Shown here: positions 8,684 to 17,178 of the stretch, piece by piece
Numbering within the stretch: the first letter of the stretch is position 1
Layout of the letters: the number at the start of each line of letters is the position of its first letter
Assembly (NCBI GenBank): GCA_049602155.1
Contig: JBMYRH010000001.1
Location: 372,001 to 436,000, forward strand
DNA: 64,000 nucleotides
Direction: 5' to 3'
Source: JBMYRH01 sp049602155
GTDB taxonomy: Bacteria; Myxococcota_A; UBA9042; PHBI01; JBMYRH01
The notes under the pieces: model-generated
What the model saw: the letters and a program-made list of their open reading frames with translations, nothing else
Databases searched by the model: none
Told to the model about the DNA's origin: nothing
Translations under genes and position numbers: made by a program

Positions 8684-8717
8684 GTTGGGGAGCGCCTCAG
8701 TCGAGGTGCTCCCCAAC
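8684..8717 (+). terminator. Terminator-like hairpin after flagellin
   Basis: A 15-bp stem (GTTGGGGAGCGCCTC at 8684-8698 with GAGGTGCTCCCCAAC at 8703-8717, one G-T wobble) and a 4-nt loop lie 12 bp after the fliC stop. There is no clean U-tract, but a second 7-bp stem (8718-8724 with 8734-8740) follows directly. The pair may end or protect the abundant flagellin mRNA. Confidence 0.65.
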
Positions 8718-8759
8718 TCGGACGTTTGATTCGCGTCCGAAAAAAATAAGAGATCCCCC

Positions 8760-8788
8760 TAAAGATCCTCGCCCGTATGACCGTATAG
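8760..8788 (+). promoter_or_regulatory. Possible sigma-28-type promoter before fliD
   Basis: TAAAG at 8760-8764 matches the sigma-28 -35 core, and CCGTATAG at 8781-8788 partly resembles its GCCGATAA -10 element. The gap between the two is 1-2 bp longer than the usual spacing and the -10 match is partial. The position, about 40 bp before the fliD start, is right for a FliA-dependent late gene. Confidence 0.3.
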
Positions 8789-8827
8789 CTGGGTGACGCC
8801 CTACCCAGGCAACCAAGCGAGGCAACC

Positions 8828-10165
8828 ATGAGCCAAGTATTTGGTCTTGTGTCCGGAATGGACTCAGGCAAGCTCATCGACGCGACAGTCAATGCGAGAA
8901 AGGGACCGATTCGTGCGGCCCAGAAGCGGCAGACTGCTGTGAAGGCGCAGATCTCTGAGGTCAGCTCTCTTATCGGCAAGCTCAGCACGTTGAAGACGAC
9001 GTTGGAGGACCTTGAGGAGAACAAGGACGTCCTGGCCCTCAGCGCGACCTCAGACGACGAGGATGTACTCACCGTGACCGCCACCGGCGCCTCTAGCCCT
9101 GGCAACTACGCGTTGGACGTCACCAGCCTCGCCTCCGCTGAGAAGAACCGCTCAGAATCCACCTTCGCCGACAAGTACGACGAGATCACCGCTGGCACAA
9201 TCAGCATTGCCGTCGACGGCGAAGACGCTGTCGACATCACCGTCGACGAAGGCGACGACCTGAAGACGGTCGTCGACAAGATCAACGCAGCCGACGTCGA
9301 TGTGCACGCCTCGCTCATCTTCGACGGCTCGAATTTCAGCATGCAAATCGTCAACATGAGCACCGGCTACACCACCGACTCGGCCGACGACGCCTTGGTC
9401 ATCACGGAGACCTACACCGGGACCGAAGGCACCCAACTGAACATGGCGCAGATCACGCAAGCGACGAACGCCGAGTTCACGCTCGATGGCCTCGCAATCG
9501 TCGCGCAGGACAACTCGGTTGCGGATGCACTTGAGGGCGTCACCATCGATCTCAAGACCACCGGTGAGGCCAACATCGTCATCGACAAAGACAAAGAGGG
9601 GACGAAAGAGAACCTCCAGACCTTCGTCGACGCGTACAACGAGGTCATGACGATCATTAAGGACCAGATGGTCGTCGAAGAGGGCGAGGATCGAAACAAG
9701 AAGCTCGCAGGCGAGCCTTTCTTGGGCCGCTTGAAGGCTGACCTTCAGGACATCGTGGCCAAAGAGATCGAGGGGCTCTCGGGGACGTTTGAGTCTCTCG
9801 CGATGATCGGAATCTCCACGGACACCAAGAGTAAGCTGACCATTGACTCCGAAGAGCTCGACGAGGCTTTGGATAAGGACATCAACGGACTTGGCAACGT
9901 CTTCACCTTCGAGGACAGCGGCATCACCGCCGCGCTGCTTGAGGTCGCCGACCGATACATCGATGGAGACGACTCCATCCTCGAGGAGCGCAAGGACGCA
10001 TTCCAGGAGCGTGTCGAGGATTACACCGACCGCATCGAGGACCTGGAAGAGCGCGTCGCATCGCTTCGTATTCAGATGACCAAGCGGTTCACATCGCTTG
10101 AGCAGACCATGTCAGCGCTGAACCAGCAGTCCAGTGCACTCCTTGGTCTCGTCACGGGTGGCTAG
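8828..10165 (+). CDS. fliD: Filament cap protein FliD
   Basis: FliD forms the cap under which flagellin subunits fold and insert. The 445-residue product starts with the FliD N-terminus (SQVFGLVSGMDSGKLIDATV then NARKGPIRAAQKRQTAVKAQ), has a central domain rich in Asp/Thr, a YNEVMTIIKDQM segment typical of FliD_C, and a C-terminal coiled-coil (QERVEDYTDRIEDLEERVAS) followed by TKRFTSLEQTMSALNQQSSA. Length is normal. A GAGG ribosome-binding site lies 5 bp before the ATG. fliS and the fliT-like gene follow. Confidence 0.95.
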   Translation: MSQVFGLVSGMDSGKLIDATVNARKGPIRAAQKRQTAVKAQISEVSSLIGKLSTLKTTLEDLEENKDVLALSATSDDEDVLTVTATGASSPGNYALDVTSLASAEKNRSESTFADKYDEITAGTISIAVDGEDAVDITVDEGDDLKTVVDKINAADVDVHASLIFDGSNFSMQIVNMSTGYTTDSADDALVITETYTGTEGTQLNMAQITQATNAEFTLDGLAIVAQDNSVADALEGVTIDLKTTGEANIVIDKDKEGTKENLQTFVDAYNEVMTIIKDQMVVEEGEDRNKKLAGEPFLGRLKADLQDIVAKEIEGLSGTFESLAMIGISTDTKSKLTIDSEELDEALDKDINGLGNVFTFEDSGITAALLEVADRYIDGDDSILEERKDAFQERVEDYTDRIEDLEERVASLRIQMTKRFTSLEQTMSALNQQSSALLGLVTGG

Positions 10166-10182
10166 TAGTCCGATTTCCTACT

Positions 10183-10207
10183 CCGCACCAACCTTACGTT
10201 GGTGCGG
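10183..10207 (+). other. Hairpin between fliD and fliS
   Basis: A perfect 10-bp stem (CCGCACCAAC at 10183-10192 with GTTGGTGCGG at 10198-10207) around a 5-nt loop sits 17 bp after the fliD stop. It lacks a U-tract, so it may protect or cut the fliD mRNA, or lower fliS expression, rather than act as a full terminator. Confidence 0.5.
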
Positions 10208-10235
10208 CGATTGAGTAACGCAGTGGAGGATCCCC

Positions 10236-10631
10236 ATGTACGGTCGTAACCGATACAAAAAGAACCGCGCCAGCACCGCCCAACCCGGCGACTTAGTCGT
10301 CATGCTCTACGAGGGTATGCTGAGATTCAGCTCCGAGGCACGCCAAGGCCTCGAAGATGGCGACCCAAAAGTCGCAGGGTATGCGTTCACTCGGACCCTG
10401 GACATCGTGGCGCACTTGCAGGATACGCTCCGGCTGGATGTGGCGCCCGAGTTTGGGAAAGCACTCGACACCACGTATAGTCTTTGGACCAAGCTCTTGG
10501 TCGAAGCAAACATCCAGAAAGACATCGAGAAGCTGGACATCGTGCGCAATCAGATGACCGAGCTCAAGGATGCTTGGAAGACCGCAAATGAAGAGGTGAA
10601 GCGGGAGCGTAAGCCCCCCAAAGTCGCCTAA
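10236..10631 (+). CDS. fliS: Flagellin chaperone FliS
   Basis: FliS binds the C-terminal D0 region of newly made flagellin and stops it polymerising in the cytoplasm. The 131-residue helical product has the family layout: an N-terminal YxxN-like start (MYGRNRYKKN), GDLVVMLYEGMLRFSSEARQ in place of the usual LI.MLYDGAI motif, and a long four-helix bundle. A GGAGG ribosome-binding site precedes the ATG. It directly follows fliD, the usual order. Confidence 0.9.
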   Translation: MYGRNRYKKNRASTAQPGDLVVMLYEGMLRFSSEARQGLEDGDPKVAGYAFTRTLDIVAHLQDTLRLDVAPEFGKALDTTYSLWTKLLVEANIQKDIEKLDIVRNQMTELKDAWKTANEEVKRERKPPKVA

Positions 10632-10663
10632 GCTTAGTACCGGAACACCTTGGGGGGGTCCGC

Positions 10664-10993
10664 GTGCCTCCTAAAGAGAAATCCACAGCAACCGCCCGCC
10701 GTGATGCACTGCTCGACCAACTCGTCACCTACCACGAGGACATGGTTCGAGCCGCCCGAGAGGGAGACACCGACACGCTTAACGCGCTCGTCGAGTCGAG
10801 GCATGACGTGATTGAGCGCCTGACCCGCGTGGTCCAAGATGCCCCCATCTCACCAGAGGTTGGGCAACACTTAGCGGCCCGTGAAGAAGAACTGCAACGC
10901 ATCCTCAAGCTCGAGCTGTCCGGGATACAGACAGACATCGGACGCAAAGCGCGACAGGGATCAGCGGCGCTACGCTACCGACGCTCGAGCTGA
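10664..10993 (+). CDS. FliT-like flagellar chaperone (putative)
   Basis: This is a 109-residue, highly charged helical protein (RRDALLDQLVTYHEDMVRAA, LVESRHDVIERLTRVVQ, AREEELQRILKLEL). No sequence motif is decisive; its place after fliS, its size and its two- or three-helix character fit a FliT-type chaperone for FliD. It starts at GTG 10664, preceded by a G7 run (10652-10658) that can serve as the ribosome-binding site. Its end is 2 bp from the stop of the convergent motB. Confidence 0.55.
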   Translation: MPPKEKSTATARRDALLDQLVTYHEDMVRAAREGDTDTLNALVESRHDVIERLTRVVQDAPISPEVGQHLAAREEELQRILKLELSGIQTDIGRKARQGSAALRYRRSS

Positions 10994-10995
10994 AA

Positions 10996-11805
10996 CTATT
11001 CGTCTTTCGGGGCCAGGCTCTGCTTCGCCAGGATGATATCAACGCGACGATTCTGAGCGCGATTCTCAGGCGTCTCGTTCGGCACCAACGGGCGGGTATG
11101 TGCATAACCTTGAGCGACAACACGTCGAGGATCGATCGCGATCGACTCGAGCTCTTCAGGGACCTCAAAGTTGAATTTCTTCAGCTCAGCCGCGCTCACA
11201 GGGTCCAACAGCACACGAACAACCGAGCTCGCGCGGCCGCTCGAGAGTTCCCAATTTGAAGGAAACCGAGACGTGCTGATGGGGTGATCGTCGGTGTGGC
11301 CCGCGACGGCAATGGAGCCCTCGACCTGGGTCAGGGTCGCACGGATTTTTCGAAGCGCAGGCAAGAAGTTACGGTTGATGGACGCGCTCCCCGAATTGAA
11401 GGTCTCAGACTCCGGAAGGCGGAGCAGCATTCGGTCGGGCCATGACTTGACCTCGATCTTGTGCTGACGAATCTCCTCTTCGAGGTGCTTTTCGACAAGC
11501 TGTGCGTCCTTCTTGAAGTCCTGTTGCTCTGGCGAGCCGATCGGGTCGTCAGGTCGAGCGAGTCGCGCACCCCGCATCTCTGCTGTCTCACTCGGCTTGC
11601 CGTCGGGCTTGGTAATATCAAGGCTCTCAGCCTTTACACCCAGTGCACGCTTCATCGAGCCCGAGATCGCCCTGTACTTCACGACATCCATCTCGGAGAA
11701 CGCGAGCAACAACACGAAGAACGCCATCAAGAGCGTGACCATGTCGGCGAACGTCGCCATCCATGCTGGCGCGCCTGCCGGTTCTTTTTTGTTGGACTTC
11801 GCCAT
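10996..11805 (-). CDS. motB: Flagellar motor stator protein MotB
   Basis: MotB anchors the stator to peptidoglycan and forms the proton or sodium channel with MotA. The 269-residue product has a short basic N-terminus, one membrane helix (ATFADMVTLLMAFFVLLLAF) with the ion-binding aspartate at D21, and a C-terminal OmpA-like peptidoglycan-binding domain (AVAGHTDDHPIS, WELSSGRASSVVRVLLD, VVAQGYAHTRPL, NRRVDIIL). It lies 11 bp after motA on the same strand. The coupling ion cannot be told from what I see. Confidence 0.95.
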   Translation of the reverse strand: MAKSNKKEPAGAPAWMATFADMVTLLMAFFVLLLAFSEMDVVKYRAISGSMKRALGVKAESLDITKPDGKPSETAEMRGARLARPDDPIGSPEQQDFKKDAQLVEKHLEEEIRQHKIEVKSWPDRMLLRLPESETFNSGSASINRNFLPALRKIRATLTQVEGSIAVAGHTDDHPISTSRFPSNWELSSGRASSVVRVLLDPVSAAELKKFNFEVPEELESIAIDPRRVVAQGYAHTRPLVPNETPENRAQNRRVDIILAKQSLAPKDE

Positions 11806-11816
11806 CGTTCAGCGTC

Positions 11817-12578
11817 CTATTTCGAGGCCGTAGGCGCAGCTTCCTGCCCAGGCAGATAGGACATCAACAGCTCCTCCATGACGCGTGGGTTGCGCCCCTC
11901 CTGGATCGCCGCGATGCTCTCGATGACCAAGAGCTTGTTCAGGCCCTCTTCATCGGTCCGAATCGCGAGCTTGTCCGCGATGGGGAGCGCCAACAGGTTG
12001 GCGATAACTGCGCCGTAGAACGTCGTGAGGAGCGCCACCGCCATAGCGGGACCAATCGCCTTCGGATCGTTCATGTCGGCGAGCATCTGCACAAGGCCGA
12101 TAAGCGTACCGACCATCCCCATAGCTGGTGCTGCGTCGCCGATGGCGCGCCAAATCTGCTGACCACCTTCGTGCAAACGCACGGTGTTCTCCATCTCTTC
12201 CGTGAGCACTTTGCGGACGAACTCTGGCTCCAAGCCATCCACGCAGAGTCGAAGCCCCTTGGCGAAGAAAGGATCCTCGACGGGCTGATGCTCAAGCGCC
12301 AACAGCCCCTCGCGTCGCACGACACCCGCGATCTCAACGGCCTGCATGATGATGTCGAGTGGGGGTTCGCTCTTGTGTCGAAATGCTCGCAAGGCCACTT
12401 TGAACGCCCCGAAGCACGTCTTAAGCGGGAAGCGAATCAGTGTGGCTGCGATGGTTCCGCCACCGACGATCAAGATCGACGGTAGGTTCAAAAAAAGCAT
12501 CATTGAACCGCCGGTCGCAATGGCGCCGATAATGATGCCGAGACCACCGAGCAGCCCGATTAGGGTCGCCAGATCCAC
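11817..12578 (-). CDS. motA: Flagellar motor stator protein MotA
   Basis: MotA is the multi-spanning stator subunit that drives FliG. The 253-residue product has an N-terminal membrane pair (LIGLLGGLGIIIGAIATGGS then a second helix), a cytoplasmic loop, and the MotA/TolQ/ExbB core (IGDAAPAMGMVGTLIGLVQM and AMAVALLTTFYGAVIANLLA). Its length and the downstream motB mark it as MotA rather than ExbB/TolQ. It starts at GTG 12578 with GAGGAG upstream, and a sigma-70-like promoter lies about 50 bp ahead. Confidence 0.95.
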   Translation of the reverse strand: MDLATLIGLLGGLGIIIGAIATGGSMMLFLNLPSILIVGGGTIAATLIRFPLKTCFGAFKVALRAFRHKSEPPLDIIMQAVEIAGVVRREGLLALEHQPVEDPFFAKGLRLCVDGLEPEFVRKVLTEEMENTVRLHEGGQQIWRAIGDAAPAMGMVGTLIGLVQMLADMNDPKAIGPAMAVALLTTFYGAVIANLLALPIADKLAIRTDEEGLNKLLVIESIAAIQEGRNPRVMEELLMSYLPGQEAAPTASK

Positions 12579-12628
12579 GCGTACTCCTCGCTTTTACTAA
12601 GCAGTGACGCTCGAACGCGTCGCCGCCT

Positions 12629-12657
12629 ATCGTAGGCAGCCGCGTACGGATTGGCAA
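12629..12657 (-). promoter_or_regulatory. Sigma-70-like promoter for motA-motB
   Basis: On the minus strand TTGCCA (12657-12652) and TACGAT (12634-12629) are 17 bp apart, giving 5/6 and 4/6 matches to consensus. Transcription would begin near 12622, about 44 nt before the motA GTG. The element directly follows the terminator of the upstream operon, as an independent motAB promoter would. Confidence 0.5.
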
Positions 12658-12662
12658 AGAAA

Positions 12663-12699
12663 GCAAAGCGGGACCCCGAGGTTCGAGATCCCGCTTTGC
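12663..12699 (-). terminator. Intrinsic terminator of the flgB-flgE operon
   Basis: An 11-bp perfect stem (GCAAAGCGGGA with TCCCGCTTTGC) surrounds a 15-nt loop. Read on the minus strand, it is followed by TTTCTTT. It lies about 90 bp after the flgE stop and would end the long minus-strand operon. Confidence 0.65.
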
Positions 12700-12786
12700 A
12701 CGGGGGCTTCAAAGTATCTGAAAACAATAACCAACTGCCCCGTCTCATGAGGAAACCGAGGCGAGTTGGTCCGCACAAGTCACGAA

Positions 12787-14091
12787 CTACCGGATCAGGT
12801 TCACCAACTCAGTGAGCATCTCGTTACCCGTGGTCACGGTACGACTTGATGCCTGGAAACCACGCTGGGTCACGATCATCTGAGTGAACTCATTGGTCAG
12901 GTCGACATTGGACTGCTCGAGAGAACCCGAGAAGATAAGCCCACGACCACCCGCGTTCGGGTTACCGATAATGGGCTCGGACACCTCAGGACCTGCAGAG
13001 AGCAAGTTACCACCGACGGCCCGGAGCGCATCTTGCCCTTGGAAGAGCGCCACCGCGAGGCCACCGAGGACTCGGTTGTCGCCGTTCGAGAAGGTCCCAT
13101 CGATCCGCCCCGACTCATTGACCGTGATGTGGGTCAATGAACCTGCGCCGAAGCCGTTCTGAACCACGGTGTTGACCGTCGAGCCACCTGCGAAGCTGGA
13201 GGATCCCGATCCATCGCCCGCGTCCGTCGTGAGCGAGTCACCGAAGTTCAAGTTCAGGTCCTGCGATGTCGCACCCACGAACTGTACGGGAGCCGGTGGA
13301 CCCACGTTGTGGATCTCCTGATCAAGCACACCATCTGTGGTGTAGATCAAAGAGCCACTCGTGACAGAGAACGGGGTACCGGGAGTACCACCCTCGATAT
13401 CTCCACCGTCGACCTGAGCAAACCAGTTCCACTGCCCCGGACCCGTGTGCTGGAAGTACACCTCGACGTCATGGGAGTTACCCAAGGAGTCGTACATCGG
13501 GACAGAGGTCGAGAAGGCCGACGTCGTCTCCGGGTTGACCGGATCGAAAGGAGCAGCGTTGATCGGCTCATTCGGATCCAAGTTGACCCCGAGTTCCACC
13601 TCCGTTGTGGGCACGGGCGGGCTCTGCGCAGAGCCCACCTGGAGCTTACTCATCGCCGCGTTGATGTTGCCCTGTTCGTCAGCAGGGAAGCCCTGCAGGT
13701 AAAGACCGGAGCTGTTGGTCAGGAACCCTTCGTTGTCGATTCGGAACTGGCCGTTTCGCGTATAGAAGTTCCCCTCAAGGCCGCCCGCTTTACCCTCCAC
13801 GATGAAGAACCCATTGCCGCCGATGGCCAGGTCCGTCGTGACGCCGGTCTGCAATAGCGAGCCCTGCGTCATAACGTTCTGAATACCACCGACGATGGAG
13901 CCCTGACCGAGGTCAGCGGTGACACCGGCCGAGCCGAGCACTGTCTGGTTGAGCACGTCAGCGAAGATGGCGCGGCTGCCTTTGAAGCCAACCGTGTTCA
14001 TGTTCGCAATGTTGTCACCGATCACACCAAAGCCACGCTCGTTGGAGCGCATCCCGGAGACACCCGTAAAAAGAGAAGAGAAGATACTCAT
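12787..14091 (-). CDS. flgE: Flagellar hook protein FlgE
   Basis: FlgE polymerises into the hook. The 434-residue product starts SIFSSLFTGVSGMRSNERGF, has the axial motif (IGDNIANMNTVGFKGSRAIF), the IGGNGFFIVEGKA block, central hook domains (PMYDSLGNSHDVEVYFQHTG), and ends with SNVDLTNEFTQMIVTQRGFQ plus a C-terminal helix. Size and motifs are standard for FlgE. It is the last gene of the operon, 2 bp after flgD. Confidence 0.96.
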   Translation of the reverse strand: MSIFSSLFTGVSGMRSNERGFGVIGDNIANMNTVGFKGSRAIFADVLNQTVLGSAGVTADLGQGSIVGGIQNVMTQGSLLQTGVTTDLAIGGNGFFIVEGKAGGLEGNFYTRNGQFRIDNEGFLTNSSGLYLQGFPADEQGNINAAMSKLQVGSAQSPPVPTTEVELGVNLDPNEPINAAPFDPVNPETTSAFSTSVPMYDSLGNSHDVEVYFQHTGPGQWNWFAQVDGGDIEGGTPGTPFSVTSGSLIYTTDGVLDQEIHNVGPPAPVQFVGATSQDLNLNFGDSLTTDAGDGSGSSSFAGGSTVNTVVQNGFGAGSLTHITVNESGRIDGTFSNGDNRVLGGLAVALFQGQDALRAVGGNLLSAGPEVSEPIIGNPNAGGRGLIFSGSLEQSNVDLTNEFTQMIVTQRGFQASSRTVTTGNEMLTELVNLIR

Positions 14092-14093
14092 GA

Positions 14094-14951
14094 CTACACC
14101 CCTTGATTCATCGGTTCTTGATTCTGCTCAGCCGAGTCACCTTCATCGGACTCTGGCTCCCCACCTTCTGCACCCACGGGCAATCCGCTGGCGCTGGTGG
14201 CGTCGTTCTCATCTGTCTCGTCGGCTGCTGGACCACTTGACGCGTGTGTCGTCAGCGCATCCATCGTCCCAGGCGTCGACACCTTGAGGACCTGCCCCAG
14301 CGGGATCTTTCGTCCGTCGGACAACATCAGCTCTGGATAGCCGTTCTCGAAGACCACGCTCTCGACAAACCCAGTCGAGTGCTCCTGCACATCGATGGTC
14401 TCGCCGTCAGGCCCTTTAGCGGTCACCTCGTACGTGTAGGTGCCTGGAGGGAGCGGGTTGCCGTGCTTATCCACGGCGTCGATGGACTTGTGCACCGGCC
14501 CCGCCATTCGCGCACCTAAGTCGACCGTACGGACAACCTCACCGCTCTCATCGGTGATGGTCACCTCCACGCTCGAGGCGCGATCGGGGAGGTCAAAGCT
14601 CATCGCGACAGTGTCGTCATCCCCCGTCACGAAGAGAGACGAATCACTGACAGTCACCTCTTTGCCCACGTAGGAGACCATCTGAGCGCTGGTCGCCGCG
14701 GCCTGAGTCATCGCGAGGATGTTGAGCCCCTCGTTCAACCCGACGAGCTGCTCCAAGCTCGTAAACTCTGCGAGCTGGGACACGAACTGCGTCGGATCAG
14801 AGGGAGACATCGGGTCCTGGTTACTCAGCTGAGTGACCAGGAGCTTCATGAAGGAGTCCTTGCCCATCACCCCACCGTCCTGAGGCGCACCGGCGGCGGC
14901 CATCGGATCGAATGGAGATTCGGCGGAACTGCCTAAACCACTAACTGCCAT
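14094..14951 (-). CDS. flgD: Hook-cap protein FlgD
   Basis: FlgD is the scaffold under which FlgE assembles. The 285-residue product has the N-terminal motif (MGKDSFMKLLVTQLSNQDPM then FVSQLAEFTSLEQLVGLNEG), which is diagnostic, a FLgD Ig-like/Tudor region (DKHGNPLPPGTYTYEVTAKG), and an unusual acidic 55-residue tail (ESDEGDSAEQNQEP) not needed for the family fold. It sits between fliK and flgE, the classical fliK-flgD-flgE order. Confidence 0.94.
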   Translation of the reverse strand: MAVSGLGSSAESPFDPMAAAGAPQDGGVMGKDSFMKLLVTQLSNQDPMSPSDPTQFVSQLAEFTSLEQLVGLNEGLNILAMTQAAATSAQMVSYVGKEVTVSDSSLFVTGDDDTVAMSFDLPDRASSVEVTITDESGEVVRTVDLGARMAGPVHKSIDAVDKHGNPLPPGTYTYEVTAKGPDGETIDVQEHSTGFVESVVFENGYPELMLSDGRKIPLGQVLKVSTPGTMDALTTHASSGPAADETDENDATSASGLPVGAEGGEPESDEGDSAEQNQEPMNQGV

Positions 14952-14962
14952 GATCGTTCCTC

Positions 14963-16312
14963 CTATGCGACGACGTGCAGCTCGCCGTCGTGGCGTCGAG
15001 CTTTGGTCGTGTCAGATGGTTGAGCAGCCTTAGAGGTGGCGCCGTAGACGGCGTCTCCTTCATGACCGCTTTCTTGCTGAGAATCGCGGCGAGTAGATTG
15101 GTTCTCGTCCCACGTGTACTCGGACTGCATCTCGTCCTCGATGCCGTCCTCTCGGACCTCGATCTCGCCCTCGACGAGGTTGGCCTTCTGAAGCTCGTGC
15201 TTGAGCTCCGGCAAGGACTCAGCCATCACATGGCGCATCGCAAGGTCCTCGGCGCGGACGCGGAGCGACAAATCATCGCCATCGCGCTTCACCTTGACCT
15301 GCAAGGCGCCTGCGGCTCCCTCAGAAATGCGAATCACTGTGTCAGCGTCACCGACGCGATCGCCGCCTGCGGCGCCGCGCTGAGCGACCATGATCTCCTC
15401 CATCAACGTCTCAGTGACCGAGGTATTACCCACAGCCTCAGGGACCAGCGCTTCCGTCGTGGGCGTCGCGGTCGGGTTCGCCAAGACTTGAACCCCACTC
15501 GGCAAGCTACTCGCCATACGGTTGAGGGTCGGCTGCTCGGCCTTGGAGCCCCCATCTCGTAAGGCTTGAGCCTTGTCGAAGGCGGCACTCGCGGCCTCCT
15601 CGATGAGGTCATCATCGCCCTCAGCATCTTGCCCCATGGTCACGTTCGCCGCCGAGGTCTCCTCAGCCACGACGCGTTGACCAACAGCCGTCGTCGCGGA
15701 CTCGGCGCGCTCCGTCGACACCCGAGCGTTGGAGCGGGAGCGAGAGGCCTGACGCGCGAGCTCAAGTCTCCGCATCGCTTCGTCCAGCTCAGCCTCACGG
15801 TCGGCAGAGGTCTCGGTCAATTCATCACTGGCGGACTCGGCCAAGCGCTCATCAGGAGCGCTCGTGCGCTCCAGGCGAGGGTCAGCGGCTTGCTCACCGT
15901 CGAGATCACGGGCCATCCCGAGCGCCTCATCACTGAAGGTCGTGGCGCTCTGATCTTCGAGTGACATCTCATCCAGCCCTGCCGTCGCCAGCCGGTCCAT
16001 GCCACGCAAGAGCTGCGCATCCGCTTCGGAGTCTCCCTCGGCCTGCGCTTGATCTGCCTGGACACGACCACTGCGAACCTGCTGCGCGGCGTCACCGCGA
16101 GCCTTCTGCTGACCGCGACCACCCTCGGACTCCCCGCGACCTGTCGGCGCAGTGTCTCGAGTCTCAGCCGCCTTGTAGGCAGTGTCCTCGCGCGTGTCTT
16201 CCGTCTCCGGAGGCATCACGAATGGTTCACCATCGTCGTGCGAATGTCGCTCTGCACGCCGAATACCGGCTGTGCGGAGCACATCGACGACCCCTCGAAT
16301 CACTTCCCTCAT
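14963..16312 (-). CDS. fliK: Flagellar hook-length control protein FliK
   Basis: FliK measures the hook and switches the export gate from hook to filament substrates. The ATG at 16312 overlaps the stop of the gene before it (ATGA) and begins MREVIRGVVDVL; the open frame runs further but is discarded. The product is about 449 residues: a long, disordered Glu/Ser/Ala-rich N-terminal part and a C-terminal Flg_hook-type domain (GALQVKVKRDGDDLSLRVRA, then MAESLPELKHELQKANLVEG). The N-terminal region is poorly conserved, so the call rests on the C-terminal domain and position. Confidence 0.8.
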   Translation of the reverse strand: MREVIRGVVDVLRTAGIRRAERHSHDDGEPFVMPPETEDTREDTAYKAAETRDTAPTGRGESEGGRGQQKARGDAAQQVRSGRVQADQAQAEGDSEADAQLLRGMDRLATAGLDEMSLEDQSATTFSDEALGMARDLDGEQAADPRLERTSAPDERLAESASDELTETSADREAELDEAMRRLELARQASRSRSNARVSTERAESATTAVGQRVVAEETSAANVTMGQDAEGDDDLIEEAASAAFDKAQALRDGGSKAEQPTLNRMASSLPSGVQVLANPTATPTTEALVPEAVGNTSVTETLMEEIMVAQRGAAGGDRVGDADTVIRISEGAAGALQVKVKRDGDDLSLRVRAEDLAMRHVMAESLPELKHELQKANLVEGEIEVREDGIEDEMQSEYTWDENQSTRRDSQQESGHEGDAVYGATSKAAQPSDTTKARRHDGELHVVA

Positions 16313-17178
16313 TGGACTTCTCCCTGCGGCGATGTCTGAGCACCCTCCGCGCTTACTGGCAGCAAGGCACCGACGCCCACTGCGATTCGCGAGGTGAGCC
16401 GACCACTGAGCGCGATCGGCATCTTCGATAAGATCGGCGTGGCACGCCGACTTCCAAGGCGGCGAAGGATGCCGATGGCCAGAGCTTCCTCCCACTGCGC
16501 GAGCAGCTCGGCGGCCTTGGCCGGCTTCATCTTCTTCACCATGTCTGTAAGGAGCACCAAGCTCGCCTCGATCTGCTCTGGGCTCGCCTGGACCTCCTCT
16601 TCCGCGGGCGCCGGCTCGGCCCCTTGAAGCGCTGCCTCCATCGCCTGACGTGCTGTCTGACTGGCTGTGGACATCACCTTCAGCTGCTCCTCGAGGATCT
16701 GTAGCTGGGCCAACTGCGCCGTGAGTTCTTTGCCACCAACAGCCGGTGCGTCCGCCCCAGCCTCGGGGTCTACCGCAGCTTCGGAACCGGCTGCGGCCTC
16801 GGAGTCGCCCTCAGCAGCAGGCGATTCGGGGCCAGCAGGTGGGTTCACGAGCCCAGGGAACACCCCAGGACCAGACGACGAACCAGGCGCTGCTTCAGAG
16901 GTGGCCGTCGCACTCGGGCCCACATCCACACCTGTCGAGGGATCGGATGAGAGCACATCAGCCACCACACCATCCTCATCGGCCACTATATCTCCGGAGG
17001 CAGACTCCGCCTCGACCACTGGAGGGGGCTCAGGCCAGCTCATACCCCAAGGGAGCGACCAACCAGGGGTCGTCCAATCGGGAGTGGTGCGGCTCTGTCC
17101 ATCGGCTTCAAGGCCGACACCGAACCCGATGAGCACGCAGGTCACAAAGACCACCGCTGGGAGATAGCGAGACATCAT
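16309..17178 (-). CDS. MotE/YlxF-like membrane-anchored flagellar protein
   Basis: This 289-residue protein has an N-terminal signal anchor (LPAVVFVTCVLIGFGVGL), a long Pro/Ser/Glu-rich periplasmic linker, a coiled coil (ELTAQLAQLQILEEQLKVMS) and a C-terminal MgtE_N-like helical domain (LTDMVKKMKPAKAAELLAQW then AIGILRRLGSRRATPILSKM). That layout matches MotE/YlxF, which sits between fliJ and fliK in many bacteria and stabilises or chaperones stators. No fliJ is present between it and fliI. It overlaps fliI and fliK by 4 bp each. Confidence 0.65.
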   Translation of the reverse strand: MMSRYLPAVVFVTCVLIGFGVGLEADGQSRTTPDWTTPGWSLPWGMSWPEPPPVVEAESASGDIVADEDGVVADVLSSDPSTGVDVGPSATATSEAAPGSSSGPGVFPGLVNPPAGPESPAAEGDSEAAAGSEAAVDPEAGADAPAVGGKELTAQLAQLQILEEQLKVMSTASQTARQAMEAALQGAEPAPAEEEVQASPEQIEASLVLLTDMVKKMKPAKAAELLAQWEEALAIGILRRLGSRRATPILSKMPIALSGRLTSRIAVGVGALLPVSAEGAQTSPQGEVQ

